From positions 28,882,213 through 28,946,212 of the forward strand of contig OZ234493.1 in the NCBI GenBank assembly GCA_965153455.1: a stretch of 64,000 nucleotides of DNA, read 5' to 3'. Each line of letters begins with the position of its first letter. The first letter of the stretch is position 1. Shown here piece after piece: positions 12,901-24,490 of the stretch. This DNA is from Sphagnum compactum (Eukaryota; Bryophyta; Sphagnopsida; Sphagnales). Position numbers and translations under genes: made by a program. Under the pieces are notes generated by a model that was not told where the DNA came from, made no database searches, and worked only from the letters and a program-made list of their open reading frames with translations.

Positions 12901-13724
12901 ATTCTCCCCTGCTATTGCAAACGAGGTAGTGATACTCCAGTGGAGCCATATTACTTGCAGACAAAACCCTTGTATTTACTCACTCACTCACAGGTCATGA
13001 TGTCCCACCGGATCTTCAGAAGCCTCCAGCAAAGAAGCTTTCACAGAAATCTAATTTGAACGAAGGAAAAGCATTCTGTCAAATTGCAGGCAAAATAACT
13101 CAAGTTCACATCTGCAAAACATGGAATCTAACAAAGACTGCAATTGCTTGTATTTGTTGCAATAACATGCATCATCTACAAATAGTGGAGAAAAATCCAT
13201 GCTATACAGAACTCCACATATCAAAAGACATGACACAAGCAAGCAAGCAATCAGGGAATCCAATTCACATTTCGCCAAAGAAAACTGAAAAAACCTGCAG
13301 ATTGAAAAAACAAGACTACTGTATGCCTAGCCAATCATCATAATCATCACCATCATCATCACAAGCTGCATTGCAAAGTGGAAGTTGTTGCATTATCATT
13401 CCTATCAATTCTCACCCAACAAACACATGATGCTGGTATTCCAGTAATGGCATTCTCTAACTTGAAGGACGGTGATGATCTTCCTGCAGAACCTTCATGA
13501 AGCACAATGGTCTGTTGATCTCTCACTCACAAATGTCCCGTGCAAAGCAAATTTGCGAGGGGGCTCTGAAATCATACCTTGCAATTTCTACCTTCAGATT
13601 CTAATTCCAGAAAGCTCTAAACCCTAATCCTAAGAGTATGTTCACAAGGAGGGTTTGGATGCTGAAGAACCATGATGTTTTCTGGGTGTCTAAGAAAATC
13701 AGTCTTGAAGTGACTACCAAGGGT
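9904..13724. other. Intergenic AT-rich region with decayed, unrecognised open frames
   Basis: Small plus-strand frames at 10787-11008 and 11005-11211 encode Lys/Asn-rich peptides with no recognisable domain; they may be transposon debris. A perfect hairpin lies at 12665-12732. The last few hundred bases before 13725 should include the EMC3 3' UTR. No RNA gene is visible. Confidence 0.4.
12665..12732. repeat. Perfect 28-bp inverted repeat with 12-base loop
   Basis: Arms 12665-12692 and 12705-12732 are exact reverse complements (left arm begins aaaggaatttcctaac). A shorter direct copy of the arm sits at about 12595-12614, and a gtttgaggctagaa block is also duplicated at about 12549 and 12621. 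The structure would fold into a strong stem; origin unknown (MITE core, palindromic insertion or small-RNA precursor). Confidence 0.85.
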
Positions 13725-14489
13725 TTAGGATTGCTGCAGAAGTTTCCTCAAGACAGCTTCTGCTCGAAGCTCTACCTTGGGAAGAGCCCAGTCATGTTGG
13801 ATAAGATCCAATCCATCTTTCTCAGCACCCAAGGTTTTGGCAGGATCTGCACCAAAGCCACCCATCTGCATGGCCATCTGTGATTGCATCAACCTTTGAG
13901 CATCATCCGTGGCGTTGTCCTCACCAAGGATGAGACTGAAGAGACCACGAAGACCAAACAGGTTCAAGAAATACCAAGAACGACTACTGACATAGCTCAC
14001 GTCCACGGAGCTCAAGTCGATGCCATTCTGCAGCATGCTACGAAACCTCTGTGTCAAAGGGAAGGGAATCTTGGCAGCAACGAAACCGGAGAAGAAGAAA
14101 TTCACCCAAGCGAAAGTAATGGTCTGAGGAATGATCATGGACAGATTCTTCTTCATCATGTCCATCGCCATGTTAGGGTCCGAGAACATTTGCGCTTGCA
14201 TGTTGGGAGCTTGATCTTTTGGCACATGCAACAATCCATTCTGCTCATTTGTATAATACGTTTTGCGCATCAGGAATGCTTTAGTCGGTATGAGATTGGC
14301 TCCTGCTCTCAAATACCTTGCTCTCAACACCACTTGCCCTTCCTTCAACGCCTTCATATCCGGATTCTGCGTCGTCCGCATCATCCTTGACACAAAATGA
14401 CGCAACACGCCGATGAGTACCATGACCACAGACAAAGGCACTAATACCCAGTCACGGATCTGCGTATCCAGCACCAAATCGTTCGCCAT
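13725..14489 (-). CDS. EMC3: ER membrane protein complex subunit 3 (EMC3)
   Basis: Subunit of the conserved ER membrane complex, an Oxa1-superfamily insertase for tail-anchored and multipass proteins. Intronless frame of 254 residues, close to the plant family length. The start MANDLVLDTQIRDW is the usual plant EMC3 N-terminus. Predicted membrane segments are at about residues 14-30 and two hydrophobic stretches in the middle third (PQTITFAWVNFFFSGFVAA and SWYFLNLFGLRGLFSLILG). Family signatures seen: RHFVSRMM, VLRARYLRAGANLIP and the Met-rich stretch after LILGEDNATDD. It is divergent from the AP-4 epsilon relic, with about 560 bp between them. No disruption is visible. Confidence 0.96.
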   Translation of the reverse strand: MANDLVLDTQIRDWVLVPLSVVMVLIGVLRHFVSRMMRTTQNPDMKALKEGQVVLRARYLRAGANLIPTKAFLMRKTYYTNEQNGLLHVPKDQAPNMQAQMFSDPNMAMDMMKKNLSMIIPQTITFAWVNFFFSGFVAAKIPFPLTQRFRSMLQNGIDLSSVDVSYVSSRSWYFLNLFGLRGLFSLILGEDNATDDAQRLMQSQMAMQMGGFGADPAKTLGAEKDGLDLIQHDWALPKVELRAEAVLRKLLQQS

Positions 14490-15051
14490 CTCCTCCTCCT
14501 CCTCTGGAAAAATCCCCACAACAACAAACCCTACAACAAAACACACACAACACAACCTCTTCTCTCTGCAAGCGCACCCTAAGAAAACGAAGAAGACGAC
14601 ATAATCCTCGTGCCTTCATGGATGAATCATCCACGAGCAATTTTCTTCCGGAGAAAAAAAAAGGAAATCATCCATAGTCGCCGACTAGTCGTCCCTGAGG
14701 ACCGATTTATCATCCATGAAGATCACTGGTTCACTTGTGTAATCTTTCGTCCCTGCTGCCACCGAGCATGTCTCGCGCGCGTTCGCGGGTCTCACTTTTT
14801 TCTCTTCTCCTTCGACGCAGATTTTGCCGCAGCGAGCTACTTTCACGCGCACAGTTTTATTTTATTTTATTGTTGCGCTTTATAATTTGGGTGCGCTCAT
14901 TGCATCATCAACTTCCTTTTGGATGCGATCCAATTGGGAGTTTTTGGTTTGTTGTGTATAGTCTAGACATGCTTCTTCTTGTTGTATTGACGGAAGCAGA
15001 TCGAGCTTTGGATTATGGCAGGTGGTGAGTGTCAAGGATGTGTTTCACAAG
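14490..15051. promoter_or_regulatory. Divergent intergenic region: EMC3 promoter/5' UTR and upstream of AP-4 epsilon relic
   Basis: Starts with a TCC-rich EMC3 leader (cctcctcctcctc), followed by GC-richer DNA and then AT-rich DNA. The first exon(s) of AP-4 epsilon, which should encode about 60 N-terminal residues, are not recognisable here. Confidence 0.4.
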
Positions 15052-17569
15052 AAGATGAAAGAATACATCATCAAGCTTGTGTACATTGAAATGCTTGGAC
15101 ATGACGCATCATTTGGTTACATTCAAGCTGTGAAAATGACACATGATGCTAATCTGTTGTTGAAACAGAGTGGCTACTTGGCAGTCACTCTCTTCCTCAA
15201 TGAGGATCACGACCTGATCGTCCTCATTGTGAATACAATCCAGAAGGATTTGAAGTCGGATAACTATCTAGTTTGTTGTGCCACACTCACTGCCATTTGC
15301 AAGCTTCTGAACGAAGAGACAATCCCTGCAATCTTGCCTCAGCTGGTGGAGTTATTGACACATCCCAAGGAACTTGTGAGGAAGAAAGCTGTTGTGGCAT
15401 TGCACAGATTTCATCAGTGAGCCCTGAGCACCGTTTCTCATCTTGTCCCTAAATTTCGACAGGTGGGTGGGTGGGTCGTTGGTTGCTATCTACAGATGCT
15501 GTATAAAAAAACTCTCAATGATAGAATTTTTAGGGTTTTGAGGGCACACAACCTGTGAATGATTTGAATTTTTCATTTCAGGATCCACACATTTCTCATC
15601 TTGATTCCAGGTATACAATTGAAAGATAATGTGAGTTTTCTGGTGATGCAGATTCTATGTGACAAGGACCCGAGTGTGATGAGTGCAGCGGTTTGTGCCC
15701 TCTTTTACCTTGTGACAGCTGATGCACAAGCATACAAGAACTTTACAACCAGCTTTGTGAGCATTCTGAAGCAAGTTGCTGAGCATCGACTTCCAAAGCT
15801 TTACAATTACCATCGAACTCCTGCTCCTTTCATCCAGGTAACACTCCCGTTTCCTAGTCTCAACAAGAGCTGGATTTTTCTCTAGCTCTATGATTTTTCT
15901 CTTGCTGATTGGCTGTTGTTGTTTATTTGTGTGGTGTGAGTATAGGTCAAAATTCTGAAGATACTGGCATTATTGGGTGCAGGTGACAAGCACACTAGTG
16001 AGAATATGTACAGTGTGCTTGCTGAAATTTTGAAGAGAAGTGATGCCAATTCCAATATTGGGAATGCCATCCTGTATGAGTGCATTTGCACCATCACCAC
16101 CATTCATGTCAACCCAAGGCTTCTTGAGGTGGCCACTGAAATCACCTCCTGGTTTGTGAAGGTAAAAATTCCTCTTGAAATTCTCTTGTATAAGATTGTA
16201 TTGCCCATGCGCAATGTGATTAACATTCTTGGCTTACTCAAGCTTTTGTAGTACCTTAGTTTTCACACATTCTGCTCATACAAACAAAGTGCAAGTGTTT
16301 CTGTGCTTTATCAAAATATGTGCTGGTGTGGAACAGAGTGAGAATCACAATTACAAGTACATGGGCATTGATGCATTGGGGCGCATCATCAAGTTGAATC
16401 CAGACTTTGCAGAGAAGCACCAATTGGCTGTCATTGATTGTCTTGAGGCATGTTGTTACCAGATTGATGTGTCTTTGCTTTGACTTTCTTGCTTATTTTT
16501 TCGTCTCCTTTTCTGATTTGGTGCTTTGCTTTTGCATTGTCGGGAACTGATGAAGTCAGTCAGGATGGTTATGGAAGGTGATTAGTACCGTACTATATTG
16601 CTGTTGAATGTCTATGAACATGCTTTTCTTGAGACATTCTCAGTACTACTGACAAAGATACTTGATGTTTGGATATTGATTGACACACATGCAATTGAAC
16701 TTTGCGTTTGGAACCATGCACCAGGATCCAGATAATACATTGAAGCACAAGACATTGGATCTTTTGTACAAAATGAGGAAGTCAAGTAATGTGGAGGTGA
16801 TCATGGAGAATATGATAAGGTACATGCAGACCCTCAATGATGCCCACAACAAGACAGAGATTGCAGGTCAAGTTATCAAGTTGGCTGAGCGATTTGCTCC
16901 TAGCAACCAGTGGTTCATACAGGTATTGTTCTACCCAACCTCTTGAATGTTTTTCCATGTCCAGAAGCTTGTCCATTGGAGTCTCCTCAATCATGGTCCT
17001 GAAGATTCTAGAGGTTAACAGGGGTGGGCTTGGTTGGCTACCAGATGGATGGGGGCGTTATGGCATGGATCAGACTATGAACCAGGTGTTTGAGCTTGCA
17101 GGTGACCTAGTGCCTCCCAAAGTTGCACATGACCTGATGCATCTCCTTGCTGAAGGTGCTGGTGAAGATGATGAAGATGCTGACTCCCTCTTGCAATCCT
17201 CTGCAGTATGATGCCACTCCCTTCTGCCATATCCATGCACAGTTGCATGCAAAACAGGCCAAACAACGCAAAGAGTTTCTACATAATGAAGCACATATGT
17301 GCTACCAGCAACCTCTTCCAACAGCATATGGTCACTACTCATACACCCGATCTGAACCATCATACACTGACAGTTTGCCCTATGATCACACAGATTCAGG
17401 TATCTCACACTGCCACCCTTCAGTTTATGAGTCATACTCAGATACTGGGGTGGCATCTTATAACAGAAAGCATGGACAAGATGGTTGTAAGGTGTACAGC
17501 AAAAGCCAGGTGTATGAAACCTCATCCTATCTATATGTGGGCTCTCCACCATACCCTGCATATGGGTGA
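15052..17569 (+). pseudogene. AP-4 complex subunit epsilon (large adaptin), decayed partial copy
   Basis: Homologue of AP-4 epsilon, a trans-Golgi coat adaptor subunit. Six exon-like blocks keep phase and splice sites: 15052-15462, 15652-15837, 15946-16161, 16337-16447, 16725-16922, 17074-17205. They match the adaptin alpha-solenoid in order (LVYIEMLGHDASFGY, RRLP-like EHRLPKLYNYH, NIGNAILYEC, YMGIDALGRIIK, RFAPSNQWFIQ). Defects: the N-terminal exon is missing; an in-frame TGA lies at 15418-15420 after HRFHQ; one donor reads GAG|GCATGT (GC instead of GT); and after QSSA at 17205 the next several hundred residues are absent. A Tyr/Ser-rich frame at 17214-17569 may be a hinge-region remnant. 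The gene body is about a third of the usual length. Probably a non-functional segmental copy. Confidence 0.82.
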
Positions 17570-17579
17570 GTGTTTGTAG

Positions 17580-18955
17580 AGAAGAGATGGGGTGTGGCCG
17601 AAGCAGGGAGTTTGGCAGGATGTGAGTTTGGCTTTTGACTGGTGGAGCCTGCAACAAATACTGGGGTTAGCTGGCAATTGAGTACACTGGATACAGTAGG
17701 GTGATTTAAGATGGCACAACTGTGGAAGTTACTGGTACATTATTCTTACTTTGGTTGTTTTATGCAAGTATTTATTGAACAGAAACTCCAATGCTGAGTA
17801 GCACTGGAGATTTCACATGGATGATCAATAAATATACCATTGTACTTTTGTCAGTAAGTTTAGCAACTGAGAAGAGCAAGCCCCATCCTAGGATCAATTC
17901 ATTACAAGGTGTATTGTATCTCAAATGGATGTAAATATATGTATGTAGAGCTTGGCCACAAGTGCTTCCTTTTGCACTGCCCTGATGCTGGCCATGCACC
18001 AATTTGCCAGGAATTTTAGTCAACATGCTAATACATTATAAGACACAGAGTGTCTAGGGTAGGACTTGTAGGTTGTGCCAGTACAAATGAGTTTTAATGT
18101 TATACAGTTAATTGCAAAGCTTGATTTGTTTGAACATTGTTAGAAAAATATGTTGCAATTTAATGCAAAGAAAATGGAGGGGCAACTCAAAGTTTTATCT
18201 TATATAATCGTTTCAGTTATACTGTTCTGGAAGACATCAGCAAATTGAATGGCTTTATAGCTGTGAAAATCAGGGTGGCCTAGAAGGTTTCTATTTTTAC
18301 CTGTTTGCTGTGGAATTTGTCCTGATAGTAATGTGCAGGGCCATTGCAGGCATTTCCCTGCATAGCACCAACATCTCTCGCTCCTTTCATGTGTTTCCCA
18401 TCAAGCGGAATCAAGGGCAGCAAATGTGCTGCCACAATGATGGGAACCCTCTCATGGTTCAGAAGCAATTGTTCGACGGTTTTATAAGAGAAAAAACCAT
18501 GGATACAAATTTTGTCAAAACCTACCAATCACTGCATGATTGCAGTGAGATTTTTGTCCAGAAATTGATTGCAGCTATGGTGGGGGTTTAGGGTTGAGAG
18601 TTAGATCAAACAACCCCCATGTCTGCAAACCTACTTACCAACCAAGCACAGTAGTGCATTGCTGTCCCATCTACAAAGTGCACTACAAGCTCAAGAATCC
18701 TCATAATTGGCTGAAAAGAACTTCTATAAACTGTGCAAAATCAAGAATGTGCTGAGAAGAGGAGGAAAAACAACCAAAAAATACCTGCCATTACATCCCC
18801 ATTGCATCAAGTACTAGAGACCAACAGATATAACATGGCTGTGAGATTACATAAGAGAAACTCCTTGACAGCCCTTTGAAGCTCACAAATCAACAAGACA
18901 GTCTTCCAAATTTACACCAGTTCTCAGCCTCAGAGTGTACAGAGAGAGAAAGACA
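17580..18955. other. Intergenic spacer, nothing recognised
   Basis: Lies between the AP-4 epsilon relic and the HINT gene. Open frames at about 18310-18591 have no family signature. A GA-rich (AGA)n tract at 18955-18988 lies just beyond the HINT stop codon. Confidence 0.4.
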
Positions 18956-19001
18956 GAGAGAGAAGAAGAAGAAGAAGAAGAAGAAGGTGGGGTGAACAGA
19001 T

Positions 19002-19619
19002 CTAGCCTGGAGGCCATTTCATTTGGCGACCGCCAAGCAAGTGCAAATGCAGGTGATAGACAGATTGACAGCCATTAGGGCCATCGTTGATGACCACGCG
19101 GAAACCATTATCCAGCCCTTCTTGATCTGCTACGCGTTTGGCCGCCAACAGGAGCTGACCTAACACGTCCTTATGCCTTGCATCGGCCTTGCTGAGCTGC
19201 GTCAAGCCGTCTCTCCGCTTGGGGATGAGAACCACATGGACGGGCGCTTGCGGATTGATGTCACGGAACGCCAACACGGATTCATCCTCGTACACCACGG
19301 AGGCGGGGATCTCCCTGCTCACTATCTTGTCGAATAAGGTAGGCGCCCCTGTGTCTAGCGTGACTGCTGCTGCCGCGGCCGTCTTAGCTGCAGCTTCTTC
19401 GTCTCCACTTCGGGCCTTCACCGCCGTGGTACTACTACTACTCCACAGCCTTTTTGAGCCTATTGCGGTGCCAGCTGCTGCAAGAAGACGTTGCCCACAA
19501 CTAGCTTTTTGCAAGCCTAAAACTGATTTGCAGCTCCGTGCTGCTGCTATTCCGCTGCTGCAGCACGGCACGATACCAGCCGCGTGCGCAGTGAGGCCCA
19601 GCAGCGCCCATCTCGCCAT
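19002..19619 (-). CDS. HINT-type HIT-family protein (purine nucleoside phosphoramidase), probably organelle-targeted
   Basis: Single-exon gene of 205 residues. Residues about 95-205 form a complete HINT domain: TLFDKIVSREIPASVVYED, a central HVVLIPKRRDGLTQLSKA, then GFRVVINDGPNGCQSVYHLH and the catalytic HLHLHLLGGRQMKWPPG (His189, His191, His193) that ends the protein as in other HINT enzymes. These hydrolyse nucleoside phosphoramidates and related substrates. Residues 1-70 are rich in Ala, Ser, Arg and Leu with almost no acids, and look like a mitochondrial or plastid transit peptide. The ATG at 19619 is the first in a sequence resembling a plant leader; a longer frame upstream begins in non-coding-like sequence. 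Confidence 0.93.
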   Translation of the reverse strand: MARWALLGLTAHAAGIVPCCSSGIAAARSCKSVLGLQKASCGQRLLAAAGTAIGSKRLWSSSSTTAVKARSGDEEAAAKTAAAAAVTLDTGAPTLFDKIVSREIPASVVYEDESVLAFRDINPQAPVHVVLIPKRRDGLTQLSKADARHKDVLGQLLLAAKRVADQEGLDNGFRVVINDGPNGCQSVYHLHLHLLGGRQMKWPPG

Positions 19620-22355
19620 GCGTGATGGATGATGATATGTACTTGGGTGGTGGTGGTATGTAGGTATTCTCTCTCTCTCTCTCCTTCTTGCAAAACCCGC
19701 GATCACTACACCAATTGCACAAACTTACACTCATCTAGTAGCTACAAAATTGGATTCCAATTATTGTATACTCATATGCTGCGCATTCGAAACCATCTCC
19801 AACTCGTCAAATGATGAAAGCAGAGCCACGAGAATCGTGAACCAAGGCAGAAGCCGCGAGGACGACGACGACGACCCGAGAGGGTTCGAGCTTGGGAAGC
19901 GTCGCGTATAATACGGTCAGGACGTATGTACTTGTTCATTCAATACAATATATAAAATACGTACAATATATATTCCTGCACACAAACAAAATCAAATTTA
20001 CATACTCAATTTCACTACCAACTAAGAATTGCCAATATTAGTCTTACAAGGAAGATGACATTGGGAGTATAACCTATAATTGTTGTTTCCACTAGAATAG
20101 GTGACCTTACATGATTATTGAAGTTCACAACATGACAATGAAAAAAAATTCAATCATAAACAATCTCACATTTGACTTTTCACCTAAAATTGTAGTATCA
20201 CAAATGAATCAAATGGTCAATATGTAAGTGGAGGGATACTTGACTAGATGGATTGAGGAATCCTTTTCACAAGGATGGGGATTGATTTTTTTTTGTCACA
20301 TTTTATTAGCAATAATTTGGGCTTTTCACAACCAAAATAATTTGTTATACAATTTCATTGTTTGAACTCAAAGTCCAACATTATGGCCAACATGTTATGA
20401 ACATGAACAATTGTAGAAGTATTTAAAAGGTTAAAAAAAAAAGGCTAGCATATTGGTCGCTTTTGGACTCATGCAACCATGGAGGATCTTGAGCTCATCA
20501 TCAAATTGCAATGTAAAAAAAAAGCATACACATAGCTCAATGCTTGAAGTTAGCTCTAAGTTTCATGGATTTAGTAATAATAACATTCAAGGCATCAAAC
20601 AAGAACCCATAGCCTTTTTATTTAATTTAAAACACATTCTTCCACAATTTTTCTTCAAATATCCACCCCGTCCCATGTAATGGCCCAAGTCAACTCAATG
20701 AGACATTCATAAATCAAACATGACACTAGTTGGCACAAGTATAAAGGAAAGTTAACACAAATTTGTCCATGGACTTGTACATCATGGCCTATGAATATGT
20801 TAACTACTTACAACTTGGAAACTTGATATTGAACTTGTCCCTATCCAAACAAGAGATTGAAGCCATGGTAATCAAATGCTAAAAATGGCTCCACATGTCT
20901 GGGCTATATAAAAAAATCAAATCTTCTATAAATTCAAAATCATCCATGCAATTATGAACATAAGATTCATATTCACAAGACTACCTTATTTCATCAACTA
21001 CATCCACGCATCAAGATTGTGATCATGATGACAATTGGAACAATGTTGAAATAGGTGATTGACACCAACCACTATAGGCACAAAAAAATGGACACGTCTT
21101 ATTAAACAAACAATAATTTCATTCACATTATACACATCATCATTTATTCATGTTATCACATATGTTTTCAACAAACTATCAAACCAAAATGAATGCATAG
21201 AAATGATCGGACGACTACCTTAATAACATTTGTTGTTGTTGCATTCACCAAACATAACTATTGAAATGATTCGCACTTCCTTTCCTCGTTGCAATAGTCA
21301 CAACATCTACATTCAACCATTTAAAACTTAACCATGTTATGCTTGTGCAAGCAATATTTTGGACTTCAATGGATTGCTATGAAACTCTACAAGCTATAGG
21401 TCATAACAAGCATCCTTTCCATGGCAACAAGTACAAGAGTAACAAGCATAAAGGTCTAAACCTACCAATTCGAAAGGTTTTCGAATATCAATATTTTCAT
21501 AGGTTGGCACTGGTAGATTATGTTGTTTCTTATTTGTTTAAACTATTTAAAAACCTAACAATTTATTTAAAACACGCCTAAGCAATTAGTTCAAACCTTT
21601 ATGCCAAGGAGCCAATATTGAATGCTAGTTATTACTCCCAATATGCCAAAAAGTTTGCCCAATTAAGCTCACCTACTAGCACTTAGTATCAATTTTCTAA
21701 GACATAGTTTCCCTAACATCAAAACCAAGCTACTCTATTTTGAAGGGGATTTTGAATATTAAAAAACCCTAACTCACAATATTCCTTCAACATTGGCCAC
21801 ATTAGGTTTACACAAATGTTGATTAGTTTTAAGATTTATACAAGTTTAGGTCCAAATTATAGGTCAAGTTTTAAGATCTTTGGAAGTTCCAAATTTTGTT
21901 GGAATTGCTATTGGAACCTAACAGAGCAATTGACCTCTTTTTGAAAATAAAATTAGAACTTGGACTTGAGGTGCTATCTCATTTTAAATTGGTTTAGGTT
22001 CTCTAAATAGATAAATACAACTTTATTAAACATATATAAATTTGACTTTATATTATAAGCAAGTTATTGCACTTGATTGATTATACATAATTAATTTAAC
22101 ATAAATTCTATTTTGAACTATGTGGACTAGTTGGACATTCTAATATTACATAATTATTATTTTTTGGTTTAGTTGTGTGTAATGGAAATGGAACCAAACT
22201 TGGTCTTAAGAGTGGACTTGTTCCATCAAAAGACAAAGAAAAGAGCTAAAATCAGGGACCCAAGGTTCTTTTGAAATCAAGAACTGGTGGCAGGTAGGGT
22301 GTCTAATACTTGGTCTCATTCATACCCTTGTCGGACCCTATATACCAACACAACA
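19620..22355. other. Intergenic AT-rich region, no gene recognised
   Basis: The first 300 bases should hold the HINT promoter; a (CT)n run at about 19669-19683 lies in its presumptive 5' UTR. The rest is AT-rich with no long frame, no splice-supported homology and no RNA gene visible. Confidence 0.45.
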
Positions 22356-22860
22356 CTCTTTTAAGACCTGAATCTTTTGACACATGGGTTTTGAGACCTG
22401 AAATTCTGACAGTAAGGAGTAGGAAATTGTGTTTTGAGATCTGAGGTTCCTGACAGCGTGGATTAGGACATGGATTTTGAAAAACTTAACAGGTTTATGG
22501 CCTACATTAAGACATGGGTTTGAGACCTAAGATTCTGATGGTGTGGATTAAGACGTGGCGTTGAGACCTAAGATTCTGAACAGCACGGATCAGCATGTGA
22601 GTTTGAGACCCAAAGATTCTGACAGTATGGAATAGGACGTGGATTTGTTGAGACATAAGATTCTGACAGCATGGATCAGCACGTGGGTTTTGAGATGTAA
22701 GATTCTGACAGCGTGGAATAGGACGTGGATTTGTTGAGACATAAGATTCAGAGAGCGTGGATCAGGACGTGAGCTTGAGACGTAAGATTCCGAGAGCGTG
22801 GATCAGGACGTGGGTTTGAGACCTAAGATTCTGACAGCGTGGATTAGGACGTGAGACTTT
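22356..22860. repeat. Minisatellite of about 11 units of 40-47 bp, upstream of ARPC2
   Basis: Each unit follows the pattern gagacctaagattctgacag, then cgtgga(t/a)(t/c)aggacgtgg(g/a)ttt. Copies diverge to the left and are most alike between about 22505 and 22860. Most units include an ACGTG core (GACGTG or CACGTG). One unit is interrupted near 22480-22500. The array ends about 275 bp before the ARPC2 start codon. Confidence 0.88.
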
Positions 22861-23132
22861 TCTCCAAGCTGCGACACAGAAAACAGAAAGAGGAGAGAGA
22901 GTGTACGCGCGTCGCGTCTCTTGTGCGCGTGTCTGCGTTGTACAGCAACGCAGATCAAGCGAGCGAGGGAGCGAGCAGAAGGCAGCAAGCAGCGGGAGGG
23001 ATATGACCACATCACTGTGAGTGGCAAATAAAAAGAGAATAGAGAAAAAAAGAGAAAGAACAAGGAGGGAAAAAAATAAAAGAGAGAGAGAGTAGATACA
23101 GATACACAGAGACATAGAAAAAGACTCAGACA

Positions 23133-24065
23133 ATGATTCTGTTGGAGGGTCCTTCGCGTGTGCTGCAGCAGGTTCTTCATACGCGCGTGAAGAAGTAAGT
23201 AGTATTTAATCTCTCATCATCATCATCATCATCTTTCACCACACCCGTGCGTGCACGCACCCTAGAATCTTCCCCGCTTCCTCATTTGAAATCTGTCCTG
23301 GTTTTCGAAATCTCGAGAACCCCAGAATGTTGACACACCTCTGTGTGACGTGATTTCTTGAGAGGGTTGCATTTGAACCTTTCAAGCATTCGAGGACCAG
23401 GAAATCAATCCGTGTTTGGTCTTTTTTTTTTTCTAATTTTTAGGGGTTTCCTGGTTTGTGAGTTCTGTTCCGCTTCAGTTATGCGCAAGCATAACCCTAA
23501 TCAGCAGTAAGACAACCAGAAAATGAAATTTTTTCGAGACAATATCTCTCCAAAACTCTAATCTCTCTTATTGTGTTGTGGTAGTATGGAGAAGCCTGCA
23601 GAGGTGGATTTTCATCTTGTGGAGTTTGATGATGTGCGGTATCACATTCAGGTATTGCTTATTGCAAATACTTGCTGCCTCAACCTCTGTCAGACTTTTG
23701 TCTGAGCTTTTCAGAGTCACAACCCTATATTGAAGATGGATTTTGAGTGTTAGGCGGACAGTCTGGAAAGGGAAACAAAAATTCTACTTTGCTTAGGGTT
23801 TCTTAAGTACCTCTGAACTTTCTATTTTTTCCATGTGATCAGATCCTTCCATCTTAGCATTATTGGAGTCAGGCTATGATTGTGAGCTTCTGTGCCAAAG
23901 AATAATTGAAAGGTCATGAGGCCAATCTTTTTGCCTTTGGGCATTTGCAGATTTGTGGTGTGATCTGATGGGGCTGAATGAATGCAGGCTTCAGCAAAGG
24001 ATCCTCAACATGTGCTTTTGTCAATTGCTTTGCCTCCACCACCACCTGAGACTGTTCTTATTTGA
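23133..24065 (+). pseudogene. ARPC2A: ARP2/3 complex subunit 2 (ARPC2/p34), first three exons only
   Basis: ARPC2 is a core subunit of the actin-nucleating ARP2/3 complex. Exons 23133-23194 (starting MILLEGPSRVLQQVL), 23585-23651 (MEKPAEVDFHLVEFDDVRYH) and 23988 onward (DPQHVLLSIALPPPPPE) join in phase and match the N-terminus of plant ARPC2. The first intron has a GTAAGT donor. About 68 residues are readable, versus more than 300 in the family. After ETVL the frame reaches TGA at 24063-24065, and the DNA changes abruptly to AT-rich repetitive sequence without a convincing donor. No further ARPC2 exon is visible to the right. Either the gene was cut by an insertion or deletion, or a very long intron follows from a weak donor near 24051. 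Confidence 0.8.
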
Positions 24066-24490
24066 ATTTTAAAAAATTGATATTTTAATTTTGATAATTG
24101 AATTTTCAATTTTTAAATAGTTATTTGAATTTGAAAATTAATATTTTAGATCTGAAAATGGTTATTTGAATCTACAAATTGATATTCCAATATGAAAATT
24201 GTTCTTTCAATTCTTTAAAAAATTATTTGATTTTGGAAGAAACATTATTTCAATCTATTACTGGCTATTTTAATTTTAAATATTTGAATCTAAAAATAAA
24301 TCATTTAAATTTTTAATATAATTAATTGAATCAAAAAATGGAGTTGTCAATTTCGAATTTTTTTATTTGGATCTAAAGTTGATATTAAAAATTTTTAAAT
24401 TATTATTTCAAACTAAAAAAAGTAGTTCAATTTAATATTTTATATTTTAAGTCTGAAATATTTTATTTAAATCTATAATTTGATATTTAG
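24056..24490. repeat. AT-rich decayed tandem repeat starting inside ARPC2 exon 3
   Basis: The motif ttatttgaat(c/t)taaaaattgatatt recurs about every 35-50 bases with heavy divergence. It begins within or right at the end of the recognisable ARPC2 coding sequence. Confidence 0.55.

Noticed and set aside
13884-14390. Plus-strand frame of 168 residues
   Set aside because: Entirely opposite the intact EMC3 gene; Gln/His-rich shadow translation.
19189-19632. Plus-strand frame of 147 residues
   Set aside because: Antisense to the HINT gene, whose HIT motif is unambiguous.
22762-23180. Minus-strand frames at the ARPC2 promoter
   Set aside because: They read through the minisatellite and a GA-rich leader; repetitive, low-complexity peptides.
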